A stretch of 64,000 nt of DNA from Muraenolepis orangiensis (lineage: Eukaryota > Chordata > Actinopteri > Gadiformes > Muraenolepididae), in contig CM051023.1 in NCBI GenBank assembly GCA_027704905.1, positions 1,129,097 through 1,193,096 on the forward strand. Reading direction: 5' to 3'. This document shows, in pieces, positions 48,397 to 60,500 of this stretch. Under the pieces are notes generated by a model. That model was not told where the DNA came from and searched no databases. It worked only from the letters and a program-made list of their open reading frames with translations. Numbering within the stretch: the first letter of the stretch is position 1; every line of letters starts with the position of its first letter. Position numbers and translations under genes: made by a program.

Positions 48397-51000
48397 TTTA
48401 TTATTATTATTTTAAATCTTCGCGGGCACTTTGACCCCCCGCAACATATGTGAAAACTCACCAAATTTTGCACGCGCTTCAGAAGTGTCGCAACTTAGAT
48501 TTTTTTATAGCTTTCGGAACTTTGCGTCAAAAATTGCGTAGGCCACGCCCACTCCCGTTTTTTAACGTTAAGTCCGCAACACTTTAACTTTCACGTAAAC
48601 AAACGAAACTCGCGACGCATTTGTAGGGTGCGGAGACTAACAAAAAACGCTCTTGGAGCGATTTCACATTAAGTACAGGATGTCGGGAATTTTGATTTCG
48701 GCGTCGGAAAAAACCCGATTTATCGCGTTTTTCACCCTCCGCACTTTAACGAACTCCTCCTAGGGACTTTATCCGACAGACTCCAAATTTGTCGGGTAGC
48801 GTCTCGAGACATGGGAGACCTTAAGTTATCCACAGAATTTTTTTTTTTCGCACGGCATAGCCGTGAGTTGGTTCCGAATTTCGCGTTCCCTCTAATGCCA
48901 GGCCATCCCTCGCCATGGAACACGATGATGTCAGAACTCCAACTGACATGCTCAGAAGGTTTTTAACGTTAACTCCTCAAAAATGTTAACTTTCACGTAA
49001 ACGGACGAAACTCGGTACGCATATCTAGGGTGCGGAGACAAACAAAAAACGCTATCGGAGGGATATAAAATTACGCACAGGAAGTCGGCCATTTTGAATT
49101 CGGCGTCGGAACAAAACGTTAACGTTAACTCCCCGACACTTTAACTTTCACGTAAACGGACGAAACTCGCTACGCATATGTAGAGTGCGGAGACAAACAA
49201 AAAACGCTATCGGAGGGATATAAAATTACGTACAGGAAGTCGGCCATTTTGAATTCGGCGTCGGAAAAAAGCGTCGGAAAAAACAACGCCGTTTTTTTCG
49301 GTTTTCGTCCTCCAAACTTTAACCAACTCCTCCTGGGGCTTCCTCCCGAAGACTCCAAATTTGTCGGGTCGCGTCTCGATTCGCCGCCGAATTTAGCCTT
49401 CGCTCCGTGCTACGCCATCCCTCGCCACGGAACACGATGATGTCATAACTCAAACTGACATGCTCGGAACGCCACCAAACTTCACACGATGGTTAACACT
49501 GACGCCCTGAACAGCTCTACATCAAATCCGATGTTACTTAATGTGGCGTTACCATGGCAACGCCCACTTCCGTTTTTAACGTTAACTCCCCAACACTTTA
49601 ACTTTCATGTAAACGAACGAAACTCGCCACGCATATCTAGGGTGCGGAGACAAACAAAAAACGCTATCGGAGGGATATAAAATTACGTACAGGAAGTCGG
49701 CCATTTTGAATTCGGCGTCGGAACAAAACGTTAACGTTAACTCCCCGACACTTTAACTTTCACGTAAACGGACGAAACTCGCTACGCATATGTAGGGTGC
49801 GGAGACAAACAAAAAACGCTATCGGAGGGATATAAAATTACGTACAGGAAGTCGGCCATTTTGAATTCGGCGTCGGAAAAAAGCGTCGGAAAAAACAACG
49901 CCGTTTTTTTCGGTTTTCGTCCTCCAAACTTTAACCAACTCCTCCTGGGGCTTCCTCCCGAAGACTCCAAATTTCTCGGGTCGCGTCTCGATTCGCCGCC
50001 GAATTTAGCCTTCGCTCCGTGCTACGCCATCCCTCGCCACGGAACACGATGATGTCATAACTCAAACTGACACGCTCGGAACGCCACCAAACTTCACACG
50101 ACGGTTAACATCGACGCCCCGAACAGCTCTACATCAAATCCGATGTTAGTTAATGTGGCGTTACCATGGCAACGCCCGCTTCCGGTTTTAACGTTAACTC
50201 CTCAAAAACTTTAACTTTCACGTAAACGGACGAAACTCGCTACGCATATCTAGGGTGCGGAGACAAACAAAAAACGCTATCGGAGGGATATAAAATTACG
50301 TACAGGAAGTCGGCCATTTTGAATTCGGCGTCGGAAAAAAGCGTCGGAAAAAACAACGCCGTTTTTTTCGGTTTTCGTCCTCCAAACTTTAACCAACTCC
50401 TCCTCGGGCTTTCTCCCCAAGACTCCAAATTTGTCGGGTCGCGTCTCGATTCGCGGCCGAATTTAGCCTTCGCTCCGTGCTACGCCATCCCTCGCCACGG
50501 AACACGATGATGTCATAACTCAAACTGACAAGCTCGGAACGCCACCAAACTTTACACGACGGTTAACACCGACGCCCCGAACGGCTCTACATCAAATCCG
50601 ACGTTACTTAATGTTGCGTTACCGTGGCAACGCCCGCTTCCGGTTTTAACGTTAACTCCTCAAAAACTTTAACTTTCACGTAAACGGACGAAACTCGCTA
50701 CGCATATGTAGGGTGCGGAGACAAACAAAAAACGCTATCGGACGAGTATAAAATTACCGACAGGAAGTCGGCCATTTACAATTCGGAATGGGAAAAACGC
50801 CATTTAATATGAAAATCGTGAGTTTTCCTCAAAAAGCGGCCGCCAGAACTCAGACCCGTTCAACGCTGCTCGCAGCTTTAATTATTATTATTATTATTTA
50901 TTATTATTATTTTAAATCTTCGCGGGCACTTTGACCCCCCGCAACATATGTGAAAACTCACCAAATTTTGCACGCGCTTCAGAAGTGTCGCAACTTAGAT
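48397..51000 (+). repeat. S satellite, one greatly enlarged unit plus start of another
   Basis: An S unit of about 2.5 kb with several extra sub-monomers (conserved stretches at 49249, 49861 and 50319, about 460-610 apart), ending at an (ATT)n near 50881-50912. The next unit is cut by the gap. Confidence 0.88.
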
Positions 51001-51500
51001 NNNNNNNNNNNNNNNNNNNNNNNNNNNNNNNNNNNNNNNNNNNNNNNNNNNNNNNNNNNNNNNNNNNNNNNNNNNNNNNNNNNNNNNNNNNNNNNNNNNN
51101 NNNNNNNNNNNNNNNNNNNNNNNNNNNNNNNNNNNNNNNNNNNNNNNNNNNNNNNNNNNNNNNNNNNNNNNNNNNNNNNNNNNNNNNNNNNNNNNNNNNN
51201 NNNNNNNNNNNNNNNNNNNNNNNNNNNNNNNNNNNNNNNNNNNNNNNNNNNNNNNNNNNNNNNNNNNNNNNNNNNNNNNNNNNNNNNNNNNNNNNNNNNN
51301 NNNNNNNNNNNNNNNNNNNNNNNNNNNNNNNNNNNNNNNNNNNNNNNNNNNNNNNNNNNNNNNNNNNNNNNNNNNNNNNNNNNNNNNNNNNNNNNNNNNN
51401 NNNNNNNNNNNNNNNNNNNNNNNNNNNNNNNNNNNNNNNNNNNNNNNNNNNNNNNNNNNNNNNNNNNNNNNNNNNNNNNNNNNNNNNNNNNNNNNNNNNN
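51001..51500. other. Assembly gap (500 N)
   Basis: Separates the S array from Helentron copy 2. It hides the 3' end of the Helentron and its insertion junction. Confidence 0.99.
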
Positions 51501-53582
51501 TTTTAAAATGTCATCATTGAAATCACCCATCAGAGCAATTGTGTCACCGAATAGATCTAACAAATCGAGTAATTTGCCTAAATGTTCTTTAAACAAAGAA
51601 ATGGGATATGATGGTGGTCTATAAATTACCCCAATTAATATGTTGTGAGGCAAACAGTTGTACACTATACATTCTAAATTTACATCTGGCAATTGAAGAA
51701 TACTAAATTCAATACTGTTTGCGCTATATATGCCAACACCACCACGTTGTTGGTCTTTCAGAGCAACCAATGCTGGGTTCTCGCTGGTGTAAGATGCACT
51801 TCGAGAACAACTAGCAAATGTATAACCGCTGATGTTAATGTCGTCAAATGATGAGACAGCAGACAGCCATGTCTCTGTAACAGCAATACAGTTTGGCTGT
51901 AAATGCTGTGTACAAAGGGTCAAATCTTCGACATGACGTGTCAAACTTTGCACATTTGTCAAAAACACAGTAAAATCTGTGTGCAATTTGTGGTGGATCC
52001 TATCTTCACGTAGAAACTGCGGCATGCACTGAATTGCTTGCGTAACATTTGTTTTGCAATAGATGGCATTAGGTTGAAAATCTTGAATGATTAAGCCGGA
52101 TAAATTTGTAACACGACTTAATGCCACATATGCCTGTCCAGCAGCGAATACTTTTTTAAGTGACACCACAGCTCTATCGACAGTTATCCCTTGCACCTTA
52201 TGTACTGTACAAGCCCAAGCCAGTTTAAGGGGAAATTGCCGACGCAACCCACCTTTAACGGTGACTCTATCCTCTTCTGGAAAAATCGGTGTACAGTTCA
52301 CTAATTGACTTGATGCATTTGCAGAGTCTTTCCTGCGCTGTGCCCCGACTCTGTCATCGTCAAAATGGACGTACACAGTTTGTGGAAATCTTTCACCTTG
52401 CGCAATCGCAATGTGTCTCACCGTGCCGCATACCCCGTTCACCAGCCCGTCCGTCACATCTAGATTTTTGGTCAACATTACACGAGCATTTTCCCCGACA
52501 ACCAAACGTTCCGCTAAATAGCTTTGATACACGTTGATGTGATGTCCACGTTTTAACTCAAGTTTTCCAGTTTTTCTGTTATGGCCAGTATCCTGAGCTT
52601 CTATTTCGACATGTTCCGGGCATGTTTTCAACAGCTGCACAAGATTATGGTCATTAACCTGAGCGTTTGTGGGGAAAATGTGTAATGCTGAACTTTCTTC
52701 ACCTGTTTCACAGCTCTTCAACAAATCAATGTCACTAGCTGACAAAGCTGTTTCTTTTGAGCGTGTCCTCAACCTATTTAGCAGTTCCGCAAAAACAATA
52801 TCTTTCTGCCTGACTATTGTTTTAAGCTCTACAATGCTAAATAGGTTGTGCCACAGGTTAAATCCTACCTTTTCTACGTACAGGGCGTTTCCTTTAACTG
52901 GTGGCAGCTGGAAAAAATCTCCAACCACTACCACACTAACTCTGCCAAATGGGGAATAATCATTACATTGTTTAATTTGACGCAATCTGCCATGAATATA
53001 TGCCATGAGCTTGTGATCGACCATGGATATTTCATCGACAATTACAATTTCCACATTTCTATATTTGGCACGCAGACTATTTGTTTTGTCCTCGCCTAAA
53101 GGTGTATAGGGTAATTTGGAATTAACGCCGATGCTAAAGGTGTTATGGATAGTTGCCGCGTCTAAATTGTATGCGGCAATTCCAGTCGGGGCGGTCAACA
53201 ACACACACACAGAATCAGGGTTTTCACAGAGTGTCGAGAGCAACCTGGTCGTCTCATACTGCAGAGCCTTGATCAAATGACTCTTTCCCGTCCCGGCACC
53301 GCCCGTTATAAATACGTGAAACGGCGCCGGATTTTTACCCGAGATTTTGTCTAAACACCATTGTCGTATTTGATAAAAAATAGACATTTGTGTTTCGTTT
53401 AGAGACCGAACTAATTTCAGCCCTTGGCTTCTGCTCAAAATATTGTTTGTCTTTTCTAAATGGCCAATTTGCCCATTACTAACGGCAAGATCGGGAATGG
53501 CGTCAATTTGTTCCCCGTCTACGGTTTCAATTTTTCCCGCTCTTCTATGCATTGAAGATTTTCCAATTCCTGTTCGGGGCAC
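51501..53582 (-). pseudogene. Helentron helicase-EEP half, out of frame with Rep and cut by the gap
   Basis: Continuation of the Rep gene after the frameshift at 53531-53535. It encodes the Pif1-type helicase (Walker A GGAGTGKS, VDEIS, GDFFQLPP, TVHKVQG, YVALSRV) and the EEP domain through GDFND, where the gap begins. It is nearly identical in protein to copy 1 (one Val/Leu difference in the EEP part). In copy 1 the same frame is joined to upstream Rep sequence without interruption. Confidence 0.9.
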
Positions 53583-56500
53583 AGGTCACACCAAGCGTCC
53601 TCAAAATCTACATTACCGTCTAAAGACTCTTGGATTCTTTGTAATTCATCCGAATCGAGTTCAAACATAGCTCTATTGGCGTCGACCACCGATTTCACCA
53701 GCTGTCTGGATCCGTCGGCAAATGTAACTCGACCGCTCATGTAAAACTCTTCACACGTTTCCCAATTGTGTGGCTTTAACTGCTCGTCGATGCGATACGG
53801 CAGAAACAATTGAAAATTGCTGTAGAAAAATAGTTCCGCAGACTTTGTTTTGGAAAATTTGGCATAACGCAAAACTGCCGGTTTTGTTCGCGTTCTTTTA
53901 ATAATAAACCCGAAATTATTTTGGAGTTCGATGGCATTTTTCGAACTTTCACTCTGTGACATAACCCTGTATTCCGATGCGAATGTTGCCAAACACATAT
54001 TATTAAACACTGCGTCGTTTGGCCGGTTTTTGTACCGGTCCACAAAGCCGGTCATCCACATGTTGTCTGTGGTTAGACTATTTGTATCTGCCATCTGTTT
54101 CAGCACGCTTAATGGCCTACTTATTTTAATTGGATTTTTGCCTGTTGGCACAAATTGGACCAAGCGAGAGCAGGTCTTCAGGGACATGTTTGTCAATCTG
54201 TAGACCGCCTCTTGGGCACACACATCTCGGTTGTGTAAATACACACTGCCTAACTTTTTAAATGCATCCTTGGCATCTAGATTGCCCTGCTGTGATGCTT
54301 CTTTATGTGCATTACCCAATAATAATCCCATTTCCTTTTCTGCCTTGGAGATATAGGAAATGATATAGACCACACATGCATAGGCATTGACCACATACTG
54401 AATGTCCATGTTGGCATTCCAGCATTTTAAGAGTAGTTTGTTGTATTGATTAATCCAGACTTCGCCAATTTGTCTTCTCAATACAACGTGTGTCTTTCTA
54501 CCAAGCAATTTGTAAGCAGCCTCGAAGATCGCTTGGTTAATCCCCAGACTTTCAAATAATTCTTCCACTCTTTCAAATGTTACATTTTCGTCTGAAAGAG
54601 CAAGTTTGACGGAGTTCAGAATTTTAACTGCAGACTCCTTCTTCTCCCTTTTTTCGGTCAAAGACTCTACTTTTACACACTGACATGGTGTCAAGTTACA
54701 TACGCATTCGGCTAAGCATTCATCTTCAGCGCTGCGACATATAAATGTACTAGCAGTAGCTGGCCTGGGGAAATTAAATCGACACACAGTGTTGTTTTTC
54801 TTACACGTTTTAGAGTGTCTTTTGGAATGCTGTTGCACAGATGTCACAATGTCCTTTAACGGCTCATCTTGTGACGGTAATTCACATGTCACATATGTGT
54901 CGATGAATTGAATCACCTCTTCATCTGTATTCTTATCAATTTTGGGTGCATTCTCAATCCAAAACAAGCAATGCACATGAGGTGAGCCACGCTGCTGAAA
55001 CTCGACGCGATAGAAATAGTCTACAATCTTGCCTATTGGGTGGGAGGGGGACATAAGAACTTCTTTTAAAAAACAATTCCATCTATAGTCAAACATCCTG
55101 GCCGCTGTCACAGGATTACGACGCAAGAGTTCACATCTGTCTGCCCAATCTAAATCTTCAGCGGTCTGTGTTCTACCTTCCTGTTTTAAAATGGCGTCGA
55201 GGAGATTTGTCCACCGAAGATCAGCCGAAGAGAATGAACAAAACCAGGTAGGCACACCGAGTTGATGCACGCAAGCTAGGAGGTCACTCTGTGCGCGCTG
55301 CCAAAATGCTGGAGTGCCTCGAATAGGTGACAGAAAACGAAAGCCATCATCATATTGCAACAGTTTTCTGATGGTTTCCTGATCCAACAAATTATGTTCT
55401 ATCGGTTTGGATGGAAAGCCTGCTTTGCCTTTTCGCAAAGCAATAGACACACTGGACAATACTTGTTGCACCTCAGACAAATACTGAGCATAAAAAATGT
55501 ATTCTATATTTTGTGCAAACCTAACATCAGCATTTAAAACACGCATATTCAAATAGCGGGCTACTGTTAGCTTGCGGGGTCTCGAATCATGGTATGTGTT
55601 AATGCCCAGTGGGAACAATACAGGAAAGCATTTTGCTTCGTTGGAAATGTCTGCTAACAGCGTCACAGGACTATTACCCTCTGCTGGAGCGACATTTAAT
55701 GTTCTATCAAAATACTGATCCAACACTTCCTGTCCAATATCAACAGGCATCAGGCATGTGTCCTGAAACATGCAATGCTGTTGCCTGTCGTGTAAAAGCT
55801 CATCGTCAGCATTAGCATCAGACGTTTTGTTAGTTGGCAAATCCATCAAGGTCGAATTGTCTACAAAGTCATCATCCCGTTCCCTCATAAACTCATAAAG
55901 CAGAGCGTCATCGAGTTCCTCAAACTCGGGAACCCCTACAGGAATGCATGAACTTTTTTTTAAGGGACTATTGCCTTCTGCTGGGGCCCTGTTCAATTCT
56001 CTATCGGAAAACTGATCCGCAATTTTCAGATCACTATCCACGGCCATGTCCTGATCTTCATCCTCCCTATGAAACTCGTTATACCAAGTTGTATTAAATT
56101 CAATATCCCTATAGTGCTTATTGCTTATTTTTAAATATTTTAATGCACGCTTTATGCGCATTGGGTCTGCAAATTGATATTTATAATGACCTTTGTAGGT
56201 CAACTTACGCTTTAACTTTATACGTAAAATGGAACCTTCCATACTTGAGCGGGGGAGCAAATTTGTAGTTTGGACTATATTGGCTGGAACACACGTCACC
56301 GGTCCGTGTACTCCATTTTGCCCACCTTTGGGCAATGCCACCATCTTCATAAAGGGTATATTTTGGGCAATTAAATGCTGCTCTATGCTGTTCAAACAAG
56401 CCAATTCTGGGGGAATGGGGTCTACTGCCAAATTATTTAAAACACATTCAGGTGGCATCACACCTCTCTTAAGTTTTTGATCGCAGTTGCTGCAGATCCA

Positions 56501-57337
56501 AAGCTGTCCTCTCCCAATTTCTATCCAAACACAGGGTACTTCACAGCCATCAGTACATGTGTGGAAATATGTGTCTCGGATGCATTTATTAGCTACTTTT
56601 TGATCCTTATATTTGTCTTTTTTACAGTGCAAGGCCTGCGATTCAAATAACAGCCTCTCGCAGCAGCTACACACAAAAACTGGTCCATTCTTAACTTTGG
56701 CCAAAAACTGATGCATTACATTATCAAATTCCTCTCTATTTTGTTGCATTTGTTGCCTCTTCAATTTGTTGCTAGCTGTTACTCGCTTCTTAAAATCTGG
56801 ATTACCGTGATACGTTTTTGAACTGATGCTTTTTACATTCTTTCTATGTAATGGATTTTGCCCATATTGACGTTGGCTAAATGCTCTAACTTTCTCTCTA
56901 TGTAATACGTTTAGTCTATATTTCTGTTTGCTTAGTGCTCTAAGTTTCTCTCTATGTAATGGATTTTGCCCATATTGACGTTGGCTAAATGCTCTAACTT
57001 TCTCTCTATGTAATACATTTAGTCTATAGTTATGTTTGCTTAGTGCTCTAACTTTCTCTCTATGTAATACGTTTAGTCTATATTTCTGTTTGCTTAGTGC
57101 TCTAAGTTTCTCTCTATGTAATGGATTTTGCCCATATTGACGTTGGCTAAATGCTCTAACTTTCTCTCTATGTAATACGTTTAGTCTATAGTTCTGTTTG
57201 CTTAGTGCTCTAACTTTCTCTCTATGTAATACGTTTAGTCTATATTTCTGTTTGCTTAGTGCTCTAACTTTCTCTCTATGTAATACGTTTCGTCTATACT
57301 TTTTCATGGACGCATCCCTAATCCTTTGCTGGTACAT
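53519..57337 (-). CDS. Helentron Rep: HUH nuclease protein, frameshifted before helicase
   Basis: Starts at the ATG at 57337, the first in this frame after an upstream stop. About residues 12-175 are nine copies of an 18-residue repeat (Y..N.LHREK.RA.S). A Cys-rich region follows (about 215-300, several CxxC pairs), then the ...PFMK...LPKGGQ... region typical of Helitron proteins. Next comes the Helitron_like_N region (about 575-770, FPLGI..Y...R). The HUH nuclease motif HVH within GSPHVHCLFWI lies at about 786, and the paired tyrosines within YIISYISK at about 990. The HUH His residues bind the metal; the tyrosines cut and join DNA in rolling-circle transposition. The frame ends at 53519 because a five-T run (53531-53535) replaces the six-T run in copy 1. 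Without that, it would continue into the helicase. Confidence 0.88.
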   Translation of the reverse strand: MYQQRIRDASMKKYRRNVLHREKVRALSKQKYRLNVLHREKVRALSKQNYRLNVLHREKVRAFSQRQYGQNPLHREKLRALSKQKYRLNVLHREKVRALSKHNYRLNVLHREKVRAFSQRQYGQNPLHREKLRALSKQKYRLNVLHREKVRAFSQRQYGQNPLHRKNVKSISSKTYHGNPDFKKRVTASNKLKRQQMQQNREEFDNVMHQFLAKVKNGPVFVCSCCERLLFESQALHCKKDKYKDQKVANKCIRDTYFHTCTDGCEVPCVWIEIGRGQLWICSNCDQKLKRGVMPPECVLNNLAVDPIPPELACLNSIEQHLIAQNIPFMKMVALPKGGQNGVHGPVTCVPANIVQTTNLLPRSSMEGSILRIKLKRKLTYKGHYKYQFADPMRIKRALKYLKISNKHYRDIEFNTTWYNEFHREDEDQDMAVDSDLKIADQFSDRELNRAPAEGNSPLKKSSCIPVGVPEFEELDDALLYEFMRERDDDFVDNSTLMDLPTNKTSDANADDELLHDRQQHCMFQDTCLMPVDIGQEVLDQYFDRTLNVAPAEGNSPVTLLADISNEAKCFPVLFPLGINTYHDSRPRKLTVARYLNMRVLNADVRFAQNIEYIFYAQYLSEVQQVLSSVSIALRKGKAGFPSKPIEHNLLDQETIRKLLQYDDGFRFLSPIRGTPAFWQRAQSDLLACVHQLGVPTWFCSFSSADLRWTNLLDAILKQEGRTQTAEDLDWADRCELLRRNPVTAARMFDYRWNCFLKEVLMSPSHPIGKIVDYFYRVEFQQRGSPHVHCLFWIENAPKIDKNTDEEVIQFIDTYVTCELPSQDEPLKDIVTSVQQHSKRHSKTCKKNNTVCRFNFPRPATASTFICRSAEDECLAECVCNLTPCQCVKVESLTEKREKKESAVKILNSVKLALSDENVTFERVEELFESLGINQAIFEAAYKLLGRKTHVVLRRQIGEVWINQYNKLLLKCWNANMDIQYVVNAYACVVYIISYISKAEKEMGLLLGNAHKEASQQGNLDAKDAFKKLGSVYLHNRDVCAQEAVYRLTNMSLKTCSRLVQFVPTGKNPIKISRPLSVLKQMADTNSLTTDNMWMTGFVDRYKNRPNDAVFNNMCLATFASEYRVMSQSESSKNAIELQNNFGFIIKRTRTKPAVLRYAKFSKTKSAELFFYSNFQLFLPYRIDEQLKPHNWETCEEFYMSGRVTFADGSRQLVKSVVDANRAMFELDSDELQRIQESLDGNVDFEDAWCDLCPEQELENLQCIEEREKLKP
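56816..57301 (-). repeat. 54-bp coding repeat (nine copies) at the Rep N-terminus
   Basis: Tandem in-frame 54-base units. Two subtypes can be told apart: one reading YRLNVLHREKVRALSK and one reading YGQNPLHREKLRALSK, in a partly alternating pattern that suggests higher-order duplication. Confidence 0.92.
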
Positions 57338-57520
57338 TGTGTTACTTTTATAATGCAGTTTAATGTCTGACCTGTATCTCTTTTTAAATATGTTGAACGC
57401 CTACCACTCCAGCTGTTTGCAACACTCTCTGCATTCTCTTTAACCCCACCCTTCCCAGTACAGATATCGACACTGCTACGCATATACCGTGTCTCTGACA
57501 AACCCCCCACTTTACACAAT

Positions 57521-60500
57521 TTAGCACCCTTGTTTATCATAAGGTTTGATACAAACCACTGGCTCAAAATGATTTTTATCACAATCTTTCAAGTATATTT
57601 TTTCTTTTGAAAGCATTGCACAATTACACGTGTATTTGAGCCATTTTTCCCCACTGCAGATAAAAATGTCCACTCCAAGAGCATTTGCTGTCCCTTGGAT
57701 TTCTACATCTGTGGCACAATGTCCTACATACTTCATCTGAGACTTCTGAATGTAGTCTGAAATTGAAGCATTTCCCCCACTAATTTTGTTTGTTCTGCGT
57801 GATTCATCATATGCTTTACAACTGCCGTTCGAATCTTTCTATGGCTCTTCTGAGAACCACTGAGAACATGAGCTACCGCTCCGAAGAAACTATTGGCGTC
57901 CGCTTTAATTTTTTCGGTCTTACAGACCACACCTAGGGACCCAGTTACTGTAGGTCCCTGTACATCCTGCTTTTCAAAGTCTATATTCAACTTTGTGCAA
58001 AGTGTTTTTGCCACTTCATTGCACAAAGGATTAAATTCAAGAGTGATTTCACTTACATCACTCTTTTCCCCAGCAGACGATGTACAACAAGTGTCCACTT
58101 TGCAATACCCATAACAACTATGCAAATTAGGTTGTTTTACACACACAACAGCCTCATAATGGTTACCATTGCGGTTTTCCAAATAAACCCCCTGATTAGA
58201 CGACTGCCCGTTCTCGCAACTATATTTTAACCAGCGTGGATGACAATATGTGAATATATTTACCCCAAAACAATCGGCTGCTGCTTGAATTTCTAATTCT
58301 GTTGCCCAACTGCCAACCTCACGCATTTTGGATGTGCTGAGGTATTCTGACATGGAAGAGGTCAAAATACGCTCATAAGAAACAGCATTGCTCTGCATTT
58401 GATGAACCACCGCACGCCTAATTATTGTGTGATGCCTTTGTGTACCACACACAGCTTGACTCACTGCTCTAAAGAAACAGTTTCCGTCACCCTCTATTTT
58501 GTCGTTGACACATGGAACCCCTATTAAACCAATTTGCGTAGACGCAACATCTACTTTCTCTGACCGCACATGTAACCGGTCACAAAGAGCTTGTGCAAGT
58601 TGATTGCTAAGAGGACTAAACTGCACTCGTCCACTTGTTACTTCTCTGACAAAAACTACGTCTGAATTAACTGCGGTGCAGCCACCTGTGGACTGAATAG
58701 CTGAACTACAAGCCGAATCAGTCTCTGTCGTTTTGGGAGTCACTGTTGGACCCAAAGACAGATTACTGCTTTCAATTGGGCCTATGTGAGTGACTCGGAC
58801 ACCAGCGATCTCAAACAGTTTTTGAGACTTCTTGAGGAACGCTGCAAATGTCCATATGTATTCAAACAAATTTTCAAGGCATCTGAAATACAGAACAACA
58901 CTACGCCCCTCGCTATCGCTCATCCCAGACGCACTGCGTGCATGGGAGTCCACCACTGCGTAGTGTCCACCTTGACCAATGATGGCACATGTAGCGCCAT
59001 TCATTGTCAGAAAGCATGTGTCAAAGTTACTACACATCCTTTCCAGTCCGGATTTTAAAGTGGTCTGCACACCCTCGTCGATGAGATACCCCTCAACTAC
59101 ATCCACATCTCCGGACACAAAATCACTGTACTCAAACTGAAACCTTTGTCCGTCGATAATGCTCTCCTTGGGCAGATCTGGAACCGAAAGTAGTGTGTAT
59201 CCCCCTCTGACACCTTGTTGGTCACGCAGGGAGGTGTACAGATTGTCACCGAGAACTACGACTTTATCCAGGTTGTCGGTCTGCCATGTGAACACGCTGT
59301 CAATTTTGTGTTGCGCTATGCCTACCAAACTTACAGCCATGCACTGAAGTCCTGCATATTTAAACTGTTGGTCACCCTGACTGAATGTTCCCCTGACACA
59401 CCCCATGTCCCTATCACTGTCTGAAATTACTCTAGCCGTCTCCGAATTGACTTCAGCTGCTTTCACAGAAAGGCTTGTAATGCTAAACTTCTGTGCATTA
59501 AACGAATCACTGAGACTGCTGATGTAAAGCATCAGGTCATTAGGGCATGTGTTGAACACGGCTACAGATTTGCCACAACTGGATGCTAACCCAGACGCAC
59601 CACGTGTGCCACAATCAACGACCACAATAAAGTCATTGTGTTGAATAATGGCACTGGCTGCGGAATTTAGGGCAAACAGACACATGCCATCCCTGGACAA
59701 GTGTTCAAGCAGCTTCTCCGACAATACCTGTTCCCCTTCAGACGAATTCAATTGCCCGTACACTGTCAGACCCATATTGACCTTCCACTTACGCCCATAC
59801 ACACTGGTCTGCTCAACCAACCTGCACAAGTTCTTTGGCTTTACATTCGATTGACGGGCTTCCCCTAATACAAACGAGTTCAGCTTTGACCCGGCAACAC
59901 GTATGGCATCGATATCTGTACTGCTCCACGTACACACAGGCGCGATCAAATGTTTGATCGCAGCCGCTATAGAACATGCAACAGATACGTCGTCGTCGGA
60001 AACGGATGCATACCTCACATCGGTCCCTGCGACAACAGCCGACTGCACTTTTTCTGAACACGTGCAAGCGTGGCCCTTACCTGTTCTCCGTCTGTTGTCA
60101 TCATCAACATCCACGATCACGCTGGGTGATGGCTCCACGCTCAGTGATGACTCTACGCTGGACAATGGCTCCACTCCTGGCGATGGCTCCACCTCCACAA
60201 AAGTAACAATGTCAATAAATTAGCATTATTCATTCAAATGTCACTCTAAAAAACTAAAAAGCACATCCTTCACACAAAGACCACAGACCTGCTGCTCCAC
60301 AGCAACTGTCCCTCGACTGGTAGGTGGCCGGGAAATCACCTCCACAACCGTGGGAGCTGCCTCCCCCTACAAAAACAAAACAGTTAAGTCAACTTGAGAA
60401 TAAATCACACCACCGATATTCGTGTCACTTCTTAGTTTTAAATAAATTAGCATTATTCATTAAAATGTCACTCTAAAAAACTAAAAAGCACATCCTTCAC

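Noticed and set aside
59903..60223. Plus-strand frames overlapping the accessory gene, and similar shadows at 8025-9763, 11573-11914 and 52087-53670
   Set aside because: Antisense to strongly supported coding sequence, with no domains.
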